Shown in pieces: positions 8,375-18,000 of a stretch of 64,000 nt of DNA (positions are counted from its first letter, which is position 1; each line of letters begins with the position of its first letter). This DNA comes from Streptomyces sp. AP-93. Its GTDB lineage: Bacteria > Actinomycetota > Actinomycetes > Streptomycetales > Streptomycetaceae. The notes under the pieces are model-generated. The model did not search any database and was not told the DNA's origin. It saw only the letters and a program-made list of their open reading frames with translations. The DNA lies in contig NZ_JALGBX010000010.1 in the NCBI RefSeq assembly GCF_022808175.1, positions 186,001-250,000 of the forward strand, given 5' to 3'. The translations under genes and the position numbers were made by a program.

Positions 8375-9133
8375 TCAGCGCTTGAGCTTGTAGCCGAAGC
8401 CGCGGACCGTTTCGATCCGGTCCCGGCCGAGCTTGCCGCGCAGCCGTTGCACGCACAGGTCCACGACCCGGCTGTCGCCGTCCCAGCCGTAGTCCCAGAC
8501 GTTGCGCAGCAGGGTGTGCCGCTCCAGCACGATGCCCGGGTGCGCGGCGAACTCCAGCAGCAGCTTCAGCTCGGTCGGGGTGAGCGCGACCGGGGTTCCG
8601 CCGACGGCCACGTCCAGGCCGCCGGTGTGGAGGGTCAGGTCGCCGAAGGCGAGCAGCTCCCCCTCCGACGGTCCCGGCTCCTGCTCCGTGACCTGCCCGG
8701 GCTGCCCGGGCTGCCCGCCCGCCGGGGCGGGGGCGTAGGTGGCGCGGCGCAGCAGCGAGCGGATGCGGGCCACGAGCACGTTGGTGTCCACGGGCTTGAC
8801 CACGTAGTCGTCGGCCCCGGCTTCCAGACCGGCGACAATGTCCAGCCCGTCGCCGCGCGCCGACATCATCAGGACCGGGACCAGGCTGGTCTCCCGGACC
8901 TTGCGGCACAGGCCGATCCCGTCGAGACCGGGCAGCATCACGTCGAGGATCAGCAGGTCGAATTCCTCGTCGCGGAAGGATTCGAGGCCGGTGAGTCCGT
9001 CGGCGGCGGCCCGCACCGTGTAGCCGTAGCGCTCCAGGGAGACGGTGAACGAGCGGCGCATCAGCTCGTCGTCCTCCACCAGCAGCACGCGAACGGGTCG
9101 CGGGGCGGCGGGAGCCGGGGTGGGGGAGGACAC
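8375..9133 (-). CDS. OmpR/PhoB-family response regulator (CseB-like)
   Basis: A 252-residue transcription factor partnered with the adjacent kinase. The receiver domain shows VLLVEDDELMRRSF (acidic pocket), the phospho-acceptor Asp in LLILDVMLPGLDG, the conserved Thr/Ser position in VLMMSARGD, and Lys in DDYVVKPVD. A Gly/Pro-rich linker (PGQPGQ) leads into a winged-helix DNA-binding domain ending DRIETVRGFGYKLKR. DDYVVKPV resembles CseB, but the neighbours are not the sigE-cse genes, so no symbol is given. The start is GTG 9133 with AGGAG eight bases upstream. Confidence 0.93.
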   Translation of the reverse strand: MSSPTPAPAAPRPVRVLLVEDDELMRRSFTVSLERYGYTVRAAADGLTGLESFRDEEFDLLILDVMLPGLDGIGLCRKVRETSLVPVLMMSARGDGLDIVAGLEAGADDYVVKPVDTNVLVARIRSLLRRATYAPAPAGGQPGQPGQVTEQEPGPSEGELLAFGDLTLHTGGLDVAVGGTPVALTPTELKLLLEFAAHPGIVLERHTLLRNVWDYGWDGDSRVVDLCVQRLRGKLGRDRIETVRGFGYKLKR

Positions 9134-9157
9134 GGGGACGGCTCCTGTTCGGCGGAC

Positions 9158-9178
9158 GGGTACCTGAACGGGTACCTG
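9158..9178. promoter_or_regulatory. direct repeat upstream of the response regulator, possible OmpR-type operator
   Basis: GGGTACCTG occurs twice, at 9158-9166 and 9170-9178, a 12-bp period, 25-45 bp before the response-regulator start. OmpR/PhoB-family regulators usually bind direct repeats about one helical turn apart, so autoregulation is plausible. No clear promoter hexamers were seen. The remainder of the 183-bp gap (9134-9316) has no gene. Confidence 0.35.
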
Positions 9179-9316
9179 GAAGGAACGATAGGGCCGCGGA
9201 AGCAGTCATTCCTTTCATCGCGGCCCCGCGCACCGATCAGATGAACAGCCGAGCGTTCACTGATACCCGCCCGATACGAAGACTGCGAGCCCTCAGGTCG
9301 CGCGCATGGCCGCGCC

Positions 9317-10696
9317 CTACGGCTGGGCCAGGACCTGCTTCGCCGCCGCGCGCCCCGTCGCGACGCAGGCGGCCACGCCCACGCCCTCGTACGCGGCTCC
9401 GCACAGGGCGATGCCCGGCAGCTTGCCGGCGGCCTCCCGGATGCGGGCGACGCGCTCGCGGTGCCCGACGCCGTACTGGGGCAGGCCCCGGTCCCAGCGG
9501 GTGACGCGGGTGGCCAGGGGTTCGCCCATGGGGCCCACCGCGCGATGGAGCTCGGCGATGGCCGAGCGGACCAGGTGGCGGTCGGGGCGGCTGAGCAGCT
9601 CGTCCTCGCCGATGCGGCCGATGGAGGCGCGGAGCACGAAGGTCTCGGGGGCCGCGTCGTGCAGCCAGGACCACTTGTTGGAGAGGAAGGAGGCGGCCTT
9701 CAGGGTGTGGCCGTCGACCGGCGGGACCAGGAAGCCGTTGCCCTCGGGGAGGAAGTGGGCTTGCGCGCGGGAGAAGGCCATGGTGATGACGGCCGTCGAG
9801 GCGTGCGGGATCGAGGAGAGCTCGGCCTCGGCGATCGGGGAGTGCGGGCGCAGCAGCTCCGCCGCCGCGAAGGCGGGCAGCGCGAGGATCACCGCGTCGG
9901 CCTCCATCGTCAGCGCGCCGTCGCCGGTCATCGCCTGGACGCGCCAGCGGCCGTCGGCGACCCGCTGGAGCGAGCGGGCCGTCGTCCCGGTGAGGATGCG
10001 CGCTCCGCAGGCTTCCGCCACGGCCGCCGGGAAGCGCCCGGTGCCGCCGACGACGCCCTGGACGGCCACGGCTCCCGAGCGGGGGGCGCCCGCCGCGCGC
10101 ATCCGGCGCAGGGCCGGGAGGAGCGGGGTGCCCTGTTCGGCGAGGGCCGCGATCCGGGGCATGGCCGCGCGCAGCGAGAGCCGGTCGGCGAGGCCGGCGT
10201 AGACGCCGCCCAGCATCGGTTCGACGAGCCGGTCCACGGCCTCCTGGCCGAAGCGGCCGGCCAGGTACTCGGTGACCGAGCAGTCCTCGGTGAGCGGGGT
10301 GGCCGGAAGGGTCTCCTCGGCGGCGACGCGCCGGACGCCCTCGGGGGAGAGCAGCCCGGTGCCGGCCAGCGCGGAGGGGTCGGTGGGGACGCCCATCACG
10401 TGTCCGGCGGGCAGTGGGCGCAGGGCGCCGTTGGTCCAGATGGTGGTGGCGGCCTTCGCGGGGTCGCAGAGGGCCTCGCCGAGTCCGACGGCGGCGGCCA
10501 GTTCCACGGCCTCCGGACGCAGGGCCATGAGGGACTCCGCGCCCTCGTCGACGGTGATGCCGGCGATGGTGCCGGTCCGGAGCTTCCCGCCGACCTTGGC
10601 GTGGCTCTCCAGGACGGTGACATCGGCCTGGCCGCGCAACTGCCACGCGGCGGCCAGACCGCTGATCCCGCCACCGATGACGATCACTGAACGCAT
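9317..10696 (-). CDS. hemG: protoporphyrinogen / coproporphyrinogen III oxidase (Gram-positive HemY/CgoX type)
   Basis: A 459-residue FAD enzyme that oxidises the porphyrinogen ring late in haem synthesis; in actinobacteria the substrate is thought to be coproporphyrinogen III. The N-terminus is an FAD-binding Rossmann motif (VIVIGGGISGLAAAW) followed by the acidic residue in VTVLES. The C-terminus has the family motifs GLPQYGVGH and IALCGAAYEGVGVAACV. The start is ATG 10696; an upstream in-frame extension lacks family similarity. It sits 68 bp downstream of a radical-SAM gene and the nitrate reductase operon. NarI and many radical-SAM relatives are haem-linked, so the grouping may serve haem supply under low oxygen; that is inference. 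Confidence 0.92.
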   Translation of the reverse strand: MRSVIVIGGGISGLAAAWQLRGQADVTVLESHAKVGGKLRTGTIAGITVDEGAESLMALRPEAVELAAAVGLGEALCDPAKAATTIWTNGALRPLPAGHVMGVPTDPSALAGTGLLSPEGVRRVAAEETLPATPLTEDCSVTEYLAGRFGQEAVDRLVEPMLGGVYAGLADRLSLRAAMPRIAALAEQGTPLLPALRRMRAAGAPRSGAVAVQGVVGGTGRFPAAVAEACGARILTGTTARSLQRVADGRWRVQAMTGDGALTMEADAVILALPAFAAAELLRPHSPIAEAELSSIPHASTAVITMAFSRAQAHFLPEGNGFLVPPVDGHTLKAASFLSNKWSWLHDAAPETFVLRASIGRIGEDELLSRPDRHLVRSAIAELHRAVGPMGEPLATRVTRWDRGLPQYGVGHRERVARIREAAGKLPGIALCGAAYEGVGVAACVATGRAAAKQVLAQP

Positions 10697-10764
10697 TTTT
10701 TCTCCCGTGGCCCCGAGGCCGTGGTCGATATGTTCCCGTATGAAACTTATGGGAACGGGGTGGG

Positions 10765-12006
10765 TCAGCGCCTCATGCTTTCGGTCAGAGCCCTGAGGTC
10801 CTCCTGATAGGGGAAGCTGCCGGGCTCGTACGCGCAGTACGGGTCCGCTTCGAGCACGTCGCGCGTGAAGCCGTAGGCCCGGGAGCGCGACCCGCCGCAC
10901 ACCGTCTTGAACTCGCACGCTCCGCACTTGCCGCGCAGCAGCGAGGGGTCGCGGAGCTTGGTGAAGAGCGCCGATCCCCGGTAGATCTCGGTCAGCGGGT
11001 GGTTCTTCACGTTGCCCGCCGAGAGGGGCAGGAAGCCGCTGGGGTGCACCTCGCCCGTGTGCGAGATGAAGACGAAGCCCCGGCCCGAGGACACGTCCAT
11101 GGGCGGCCGGCGCACGGCCCGCCGCTCCCCGTCGAAGACCCCCAGCTCGCGGGCGCGGGCCGAGAGGCGCTCGTAGAGCGGGCCCAGGACGGGCCGCTCG
11201 CCGCGCGCGTCCAGGACGGTCCGCTGCAGTACGACCCTCCGGAAGTGGTGGCCCTCCGTCGTCTTGGTGGCCATCACCGCCCCGCAGTCGTACAGGAAGT
11301 GCAGCACGTCCTCGATTTCGGCGGCGGTCAGGGAGTCCAGCTGTTCCCCGCGCCCGGTCGGGACCAGGACGAAGCCCGACCAGAGCATCGCGCCCTCGCG
11401 CTTGACCAGCGCCGCGATGTCGGCCAGGTCCTCCAGGCTGTCGCGGGTGACCGTGGTGTTGATCTGCACCTTGAGCCCGAGCTCCCGGGCGGCCCGCCAG
11501 CCCTCCAGCGTCCAGTCGTAGACCCCGGACACGCCCCGGAAGGCGTCGTGGCGCTCGGCCGTGGAACCGTCCAGGGAGAGCGAGAGCGCGATGGCCCCCG
11601 CTTCCCGGACCGCTACGAGGTTCTCCCGGGTCAGCGTCGGCGTACCCGAGGGGGAGACCGCGACGCGCAGGCCGAGCGAGGTCCCGTACGCCACCAGGTC
11701 GGTGAGGTCGGCGCGCTGGAAGGGGTCCCCGCCGGTGATCACGAAGAGCGGGCTCGGCTTGCCGAAGGCCGCGATCTGGTCCATCACCCGGCGGGCGTCC
11801 GCCCCGTCGAGCTCCCCGGGGTGGCGCAGGGTCTGCGCCTCGGCCCGGCAGTGCAGGCAGGCCAGCGGGCAGGCCCGGGTGGCCTCCCAGATGACGATGA
11901 AGGGCCGGTCGGAGACCGCGTGACGGGGGCTCCGCACGACCGTGTGGGCGGGACGGGGATTCGCGGGACCGGGTCGGGGGTTCACGGGACCGGGGCGGGG
12001 ATTCAC
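10765..12006 (-). CDS. radical SAM/SPASM protein, TIGR04053-like
   Basis: A 413-residue Fe-S enzyme. The radical-SAM cluster motif is CPLACLHC (Cys 46, 50, 53), preceded by FIVIWEATRA. TGGDP is the SAM-binding glycine motif. A C-terminal SPASM-type cluster is in GKCGACEFKTVCGGSRSR and the later YCAY. The order and the IWE-TRACPL opening match the TIGR04053 family as I remember it, a relative of the haem-modifying AhbD/NirJ enzymes; the reaction is unknown. The GTG start (12006) overlaps the narI stop as GTGA, so it is coupled to the nitrate reductase operon. The first about 30 residues are a tandem repeat (VNPRPGP) from a 21-bp DNA repeat and are probably outside the fold. A start nearer SDRPFIVIW cannot be excluded. 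Confidence 0.88.
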   Translation of the reverse strand: MNPRPGPVNPRPGPANPRPAHTVVRSPRHAVSDRPFIVIWEATRACPLACLHCRAEAQTLRHPGELDGADARRVMDQIAAFGKPSPLFVITGGDPFQRADLTDLVAYGTSLGLRVAVSPSGTPTLTRENLVAVREAGAIALSLSLDGSTAERHDAFRGVSGVYDWTLEGWRAARELGLKVQINTTVTRDSLEDLADIAALVKREGAMLWSGFVLVPTGRGEQLDSLTAAEIEDVLHFLYDCGAVMATKTTEGHHFRRVVLQRTVLDARGERPVLGPLYERLSARARELGVFDGERRAVRRPPMDVSSGRGFVFISHTGEVHPSGFLPLSAGNVKNHPLTEIYRGSALFTKLRDPSLLRGKCGACEFKTVCGGSRSRAYGFTRDVLEADPYCAYEPGSFPYQEDLRALTESMRR

Positions 12007-12728
12007 GAGACGCGCTCCCAGCCGCGCTTGCTCGGGCGGTTGGCGAGCTGCTCCGGGTCCCGCTTGCGGTAGACCACGTACGGCCGGAACAGGTACTTCA
12101 GCGGCACCGAGAACATGTGCACCAGGCGCGAGTACGGGATCAGCGCGAACAGTGTGAAGCCGAAGAGGATGTGGATTTTGAAGGCGAGCGGGGCGCCCGC
12201 CATAAGGTGGTAGTCCGGGGTGAAGGTGAACAGGCTGCGGAACCAGACGGAGATTCCGTCGCGGTAGTTGTAACCGTCCGTCATTCCGGCCGAGTTCAGC
12301 AGGGTGGCCGTCAGCCCGAGGATCATCGCGCCGAGCAGGAACGAGTACATCAGGTGGTCGCTGCGCAGGGTCGCCCTGCGCACGGCAGGCACCTTGAAGC
12401 GCCGGTAGACCAGGATCCCGATGCCGGCGGCGGCCGCGACGCCCGCGATGGTGCCGGTGGAGAGCGCCATCAGGTGGTAGGCGTGGTCGCTCAGGCCCAC
12501 CGCGTCGGTCCAGCTCTTGGGGACGAGCAGGCCGACCACGTGGCCCACGATCACGAAGAGCATGCCGAAGTGGAAGAGCGGCGAGCCGATGCGCAGCAGC
12601 CGCGACTCGTGCAGCTGCGAGGAGTGCGTGGTCCAGCCGAACTTGTCGAAGCGGGCCCGCCAGACCGTGCCCGCGATCAGCAGGGCGATCGAGACGTACG
12701 GCAGTACGCCCCACAGGAGGAGGTCCAT
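12003..12728 (-). CDS. narI: respiratory nitrate reductase gamma subunit
   Basis: A 241-residue integral membrane cytochrome b that takes electrons from menaquinol and passes them to NarH. About five membrane helices are visible, beginning LLLWGVLPYVSIALLIAG. Haem-ligand His candidates are in the second helix (FHFGMLFVIVGHVVG) and the last one (KIHILFGFTLFALIPYSRLVHMF). Its ATG (12728) overlaps the narJ stop as ATGA, and its own stop overlaps the start of the radical-SAM gene. Confidence 0.95.
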   Translation of the reverse strand: MDLLLWGVLPYVSIALLIAGTVWRARFDKFGWTTHSSQLHESRLLRIGSPLFHFGMLFVIVGHVVGLLVPKSWTDAVGLSDHAYHLMALSTGTIAGVAAAAGIGILVYRRFKVPAVRRATLRSDHLMYSFLLGAMILGLTATLLNSAGMTDGYNYRDGISVWFRSLFTFTPDYHLMAGAPLAFKIHILFGFTLFALIPYSRLVHMFSVPLKYLFRPYVVYRKRDPEQLANRPSKRGWERVS

Positions 12729-13486
12729 CAGGCGGGCATCCTTTCGGAAGCGACGGAAGCGACGGAAGCGACGGAAGCGACGGAAGCGACGGAAGCGGTT
12801 GCGGGAGCCGTCGTGGGCCATGGAAGGTCGGTCGGGGTCCCGAGGGGAAGGTCGGCCGGCATGTCGAGGCCCGGCCCGAAGGGTTCGAGCGCCGAGCCCG
12901 CGCCCACCAGCTCCTGCGGCGGCCCGTTCTTCGCGAGGGCCTTCGCCTCCGCCTTGGTCTCGGGGGAGGGCCCGGGCAGCGTCGCGCAGACGGCCTCCAG
13001 GATCCGGGCGTACGGGGACCCGGACTCGGTGAGCGCCAGGCGCAGCAGCTCCAGCCCTGCCCGGTGCTCCTGGAGGAGCCGGGTGCCGGCCTCCTCCTCG
13101 CGGGCGGCGAACTCCAGGGCCACCGGCAGGAAGTCGGGCAGCTCCTCGCCCGCGAACTCCAGGCCGAAGTCCCGGTAGATCCGCTTCAGCCGGACCAGGG
13201 ACAGCCCGCGCCGGCGGGTGTCCCCGTCCACCCACCAGGTGAGGTAGAGGCAGCGCCGGTTGCGGGTGTCGAAGGTCGAGGTGTACTGGGAGCACAGCTC
13301 GATCGGGGTCTGCACCTCGGCCTCGTCGAGGAACGCCCCGAGGAGTCGGGCCGGTTCGGCGGGCGCCCCGGCGAGGGCCGCACGGAGCCGCGGGAGTTCG
13401 TCGTGGAAGTAGTCGCCGGGGTACTGCAGTACGCAGCCCGCGACCAGACGTACCAGTGCATCGCCACTCATCGGGTCCCGGGTCAC
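12728..13486 (-). CDS. narJ: nitrate reductase molybdenum cofactor assembly chaperone
   Basis: A 252-residue cytoplasmic chaperone of the TorD/NarJ family that binds apo-NarG and assists cofactor insertion. The family core is SQYTSTFDTRNRRCLYLTWWVDGDTRRRG. The GTG start (13486) overlaps the narH stop as GTGA; an internal ATG five codons on is a possible alternative. The C-terminal 25 residues are an ASV tandem repeat from a 9-bp DNA repeat (12745-12798), lying after the conserved domain and likely unstructured. Confidence 0.93.
   Translation of the reverse strand: MTRDPMSGDALVRLVAGCVLQYPGDYFHDELPRLRAALAGAPAEPARLLGAFLDEAEVQTPIELCSQYTSTFDTRNRRCLYLTWWVDGDTRRRGLSLVRLKRIYRDFGLEFAGEELPDFLPVALEFAAREEEAGTRLLQEHRAGLELLRLALTESGSPYARILEAVCATLPGPSPETKAEAKALAKNGPPQELVGAGSALEPFGPGLDMPADLPLGTPTDLPWPTTAPATASVASVASVASVASVASERMPA
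12745..12798. repeat. six tandem copies of a 9-bp unit in the 3' end of narJ
   Basis: cggaagcga is repeated six times, the last copy ending in g instead of a. Because the unit is a multiple of three, copy-number change keeps narJ in frame and only alters the length of its Ala-Ser-Val tail. Confidence 0.9.
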
Positions 13487-15036
13487 GAACGCCTCCTGGT
13501 ATCACCGAGGTTGAGCATCACCCGGGGTTCGGGCACGGCGCCGACCGGACAGCCCTGGTCCGCCTCGCTCAGCGGGTGGGAGTCGGCCAGCGCGTCGGCC
13601 TCGGCGCGGGCGGCGCTGGGGATCACGAAGCGGTCCTCGATCTTGGCGATGGCGAGGAGCCGGAACATGTCCTCCATCTCCTGCCCGGACAGCCCGACGG
13701 CCCGCGCGATCGACTCGTCCCGCTCCTCGCCCAGGTTGACGCGGCGCATGTAGGCGCGCATCGCGGCCATCCGGCGCAGCACCGCCTCCACGGGCACGGT
13801 GTCTCCGGCGGTGAGCACCGCGGCGAGGTACTCGACGGGGATGCGCATGGCGTCGATGGCGCCGAAGAGGTTGCCGGCGTCCTCGCCGTCGCTGCCGGTG
13901 GCGGCGACCGCCTCGACGACGGGGGACAGCGGCGGGACGTACCAGACCATCGGCATCGTCCGGTACTCCGGGTGGAGCGGGAGGGCGACCTGGTAGGTGG
14001 CGATCAGGTCGTAGACCGGGGAGTTGCGGGCCGCGTCGAGCCACTCGTCGGTGATGCCGGCCGCGCGGGCGGCGGCGATCACGGCCGGGTCCGCGGGGTC
14101 CAGGAAACACTCCACCTGGGAGGGGTACAGGTCGTGCTCGTCCTCGACCGCGGCGGCCTCGGTCACCTTGTCGGCGTCGTAGAGCATCACGCCGAGGTAG
14201 CGCATCCGGCCCACGCACGTCTCCGAGCACACGGTCGGCATGCCGACCTCGATGCGCGGGAAGCAGAACGTGCACTTCTCGGCCTTGCCGGTCTGGTGGT
14301 TGAAGTACACCTTCTTGTACGGGCATCCGGTCACGCACATCCGCCAGCCGCGGCACTGGTCCTGGTCGACCAGGACGATGCCGTCCTCCTCGCGCTTGTA
14401 CATCGCGCCGGAGGGGCAGGAGGAGACGCACGCGGGGTTGAGGCAGTGCTCGCAGATCCGCGGGAGGTAGAACATGAAGCTCTGCTCGAACTCGAAGCGG
14501 ATCTTCTCGCCGACCTCGTCGCGGATCTTCTCGATGATCGGGTCCTGCGGGGCGTGCGTGGGAGCGCCGCCGAGGTTGTCGTCCCAGTTGGGACCCCACT
14601 CGATCTTGTCGATGGGCTCGCCGGTGAGCTGGGAGACGGGCCGCGCGGTGGGCATGTCGTCGCCCGCCGGGGCCTCGGTGAGGTTCTTGTACTCGTAGGT
14701 CCAGGGCTGGTAGTAGTCGTCGATCTCCGGCAGGTCCGGGTTCGCGAAGATCTTGCCCAGCTTGGCGAGGCGGCCGCCCGCCTTGAGGCGGAGCTTGCCG
14801 GAGCGGGTGCGCTCCCAGCCGCCCTTCCACTTCTCCTGGTCCTCCCAGCGGCGCGGGTAGCCCTGGCCGGGGAGGGTCTCGACGTTGTTGAACCAGACGT
14901 ACTCGGTACCCTGCCGGTTGGTCCACGCCTGCTTGCAGGTGACCGAGCAGGTGTGGCAGCCGATGCACTTGTCCAGGTTCATGACCATCGCGACCTGTGC
15001 CATGACCCGGCCGATTTTCGCTTCGCGAGGGGGCAT
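13483..15036 (-). CDS. narH: respiratory nitrate reductase beta subunit (Fe-S)
   Basis: A 517-residue electron-transfer subunit carrying four Fe-S clusters between NarI haem and NarG. The four Cys groups are CIGCHTCSVTC, CEHCLNPACVSSC, CRGWRMCVTGC and CTFC plus CSETC. The Trp in CRGWRMC replaces a Cys and marks the 3Fe-4S cluster, as in known NarH. The start at ATG 15036 lies four bases after the narG stop; MAQVAMVMNLDK begins at an alternative ATG 11 codons later. Confidence 0.95.
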   Translation of the reverse strand: MPPREAKIGRVMAQVAMVMNLDKCIGCHTCSVTCKQAWTNRQGTEYVWFNNVETLPGQGYPRRWEDQEKWKGGWERTRSGKLRLKAGGRLAKLGKIFANPDLPEIDDYYQPWTYEYKNLTEAPAGDDMPTARPVSQLTGEPIDKIEWGPNWDDNLGGAPTHAPQDPIIEKIRDEVGEKIRFEFEQSFMFYLPRICEHCLNPACVSSCPSGAMYKREEDGIVLVDQDQCRGWRMCVTGCPYKKVYFNHQTGKAEKCTFCFPRIEVGMPTVCSETCVGRMRYLGVMLYDADKVTEAAAVEDEHDLYPSQVECFLDPADPAVIAAARAAGITDEWLDAARNSPVYDLIATYQVALPLHPEYRTMPMVWYVPPLSPVVEAVAATGSDGEDAGNLFGAIDAMRIPVEYLAAVLTAGDTVPVEAVLRRMAAMRAYMRRVNLGEERDESIARAVGLSGQEMEDMFRLLAIAKIEDRFVIPSAARAEADALADSHPLSEADQGCPVGAVPEPRVMLNLGDTRRRS

Positions 15037-15040
15037 GCTC

Positions 15041-18000
15041 TTAGAACTCCACCTTCTGGTCGCGGCGACGGATGACCGTCACCTCGTCGCGCTGGTTGCC
15101 GGTCGGGCCGAGGTAGTTGAAGGCCCAGGTCAGCTGGGCGTAGCCGCCGATGAGGTGGGTGGGCTTGAGCATCACCCGGGTCAGCGAGTTGTGGATGCCG
15201 CCGCGGCGGCCGGTCTTCTCCGTCTTGGGGACGCCGACCGTGCGCTCCTGCGCGTGGTTCATGTAGACCGTGCCGGGCGGCATCTTGTGGGAGACGATCG
15301 CGCGGGCGGTGATCACGCCGTTGCGGTTGACCGCCTCGATCCAGTCGTTGTCCCGGGCCCCGATCGCCTCGGCGTCCTGCGGGGACATCCACACCGTCTG
15401 GCCGCCGCGGCCCAGGGTCATCATGTAGAGGTTGTCCTGGTACTGGCTGTGGATCGCCCACTTGTTGTGCGGGGTCAGGTACCGGACGGCCACCGACTTC
15501 GCCTTCTCGTCGACCGTGCCGAGCTCGGGCTCCCCGTACAGGGTGTGCATGTTCAGCGGCGGCTTGTAGACGGGCAGGGACTCCCCGACCTCGTGCAGCC
15601 AGTCGTGGTCGATGAAGAAGTGCTGGCGGCCGGTGAGGGTGTGCCAGGGCTTGAGGTGCTCGGTGTTGATCGTGAAGGCCGTGTACCGGCGCCCGCCGGA
15701 CTCGGAGCCCGACCACTCCGGCGAGGTGATCACCGGGACGGGGCGGGCCTGGGTGTCGGCGAAGGTGATCCGCTTGCCCTCGGCCTCGGCGGCCAGGTGG
15801 GCCATCGGGGTGCCGACCTTCTTCTCCAGCGTCTCGAACCCCTGGGTGGCGAGGCGGCCGTTGCTGGTGCCGGAGAGCGAGAGGATCGCCTCGCAGGCCT
15901 GCTGGGCGGTCTCCAGGCGCGGGCGGCCGTCGGCGACGCCGCCGCGCACCGTGCCGTTCTTCGCGCCGAGGTAGGCCACCTCCTCGGCCACGTCGAAGGT
16001 GACCGCCTTCGTGGTCACGCCCAGCTTGTCGACGAGCGGGCCGAGCGCGGCGAACTTCTCGCCGACCGCCCCGTAGTCCCGCTCCACGACCGCCAGGTTG
16101 TACATGGTCCGGCCCGGTACGGGCTCGCACTCGCCCTTCGACCAGTCCAGCGCGACCCCGCCGGGCTGCGCCATCTCGCCGCCCGGGGTGTCGTGCTGCA
16201 GGGCGGTGGCGACCAGGTCCTTGCGCACGCCCAGGTGGGTCCTGGCGAGCTCGCCGAAGCGCTCCGCCAGCCCCTTGAAGGCGTCGTAGTCGGAGCGCGC
16301 CTGCCACGGCGGGTCCACGGCCGGGGTGAAGGCGTGCAGGAAGGGGTGCATGTCAGTGGAGGACAGGTCGTGCTTCTCGTACCAGGTGGCCGCCGGGAAC
16401 ACCACGTCGGAGAGCAGCGTCGTGGACGTCATCCGGAAGTCCATGGACATGAGCAGGTCGAGCTTGCCCTCCACGTCCTCCTCCCGGTACGTCACGTCCT
16501 TCGGCGTGCAGCGCGGCCCGTCCTCGGGCAGGTTGGAGTGGGTGCCCAGGAGGTGCTTCAGGAAGTACTCGTTGCCCTTGGAGCTGGAGCCCAGCAGGTT
16601 GGCCCGCCATACGTTCAGCACGCGCGGCCAGTTGTGCGGGGCGTCCGGGTCCTCCCCGGCGAAGCCGAGCTCGCCGCTCTTGAGCTTCTCGACGGCGGAG
16701 GCGACGGGATCGGCCGCCTCGCCCAGCTCCAGCGGGTTGCGGTCGAAGGTCGGGTACGAGGGCATCCAGCCCATCCGGGTGCTCGCCGCGAGGCAGTCCG
16801 AGCCCGTCATGCCCGCGAAGGCGCCGCTACCGAGCGGGGAGGCGAGCGCCTGGGCCGGCAGGGTGTCGTAGCGCCACTGGTCGGTGTGCAGGTAGAACCA
16901 GGCCGCGCCGATCATCTGGCGCGGCGGGCGCGACCAGTCGGAGGCGGCGGCCAGCGTCGCCCAGCCGGTGACCGGCCGGCACTTCTCCTGGCCGACGTAG
17001 TGGCCCCAGCCGCCGCCGTTGCGGCCCTGACAGCCGGTGAGGGTGAGCAGCGCCAGGAAGGAGCGGTAGATGGTCTCGGAGTGGAACCAGTGGTTCGTGC
17101 CCGCGCCCATCAGGATCATGCAGCGGCCCCGGGACTGCTCTGCGGTCTGCGCGAACTCCCGTGCCACGCGCGCCGCCTGGGCTGCCGGGACCGAGGTCAG
17201 CGACTCCTGCCAGCCGGGGGTGCCCGGAGCGCTCGCGTCCTCGTAGCCGGTGGGCCACACGCCGGGCAGGCCCTCGCGACCGACGCCGTACTGGGCGAGC
17301 ATCAGGTCGAAGACGGTGGTGACGAGCTTGCCGCCCAGTCGCCGTACGGGCACACCGCGGCGGATCGTGCCGCGCGGCTTCCCGTCCTCGTCGACGCCCT
17401 GTTCGTCGTCCTCGAAGCGGGGGAGGACGATCTCCACGCTCTCGCCGGCGGTGCCGTGCAGGGTCAGGCGCGGGACGGTGTCGCCGAGTTCGAGATTCCA
17501 CTCGGGCTTCTCGTTCTTGCCCCAGCGGTGGCCCAGCGTGCCGTTCGGGACGACGGCCTCGCCGGTCGTGTCGTCGATCAGCACGGTCTTCCACTGCGCG
17601 TTCTCGGTGTCTTGACCGAGATCGGCGGCGGTGACGAACTTGCCGGGAACCAGGCCCTGTTCGGTTTCGGTGAGGGAAACCAGGAATGGCAGGTCCGTGT
17701 ACTGGCGGACGTAATCCGTGAAGAAGGGGGTCTGCTGGTCGACGAAGAATTCCTTGAGGATGACATGGCCCATCGCGAGGGCCAGCGCACCGTCCGTACC
17801 GGGGTGCGGATGCATCCATTCGTCGGCGAATTTGGTGTTGTCCGCGTAATCGGGGGAGACGGTGACGACCTTCTGGCCGCGGTAGCGGGCCTCGGCCATC
17901 CAGTGGGCGTCCGGGGTGCGCGTGACGGGGACGTTCGAGCCCCACATCATCAGGTACGCCGCGTCCCACCAGTCGCCCGACTCCGGGACGTCCGTCTGGT

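Noticed and set aside
12745..12798. Short regular repeats resembling a CRISPR array.
   Set aside because: Units are 9 bp, contiguous without spacers and in frame in narJ, so they are a simple tandem repeat.
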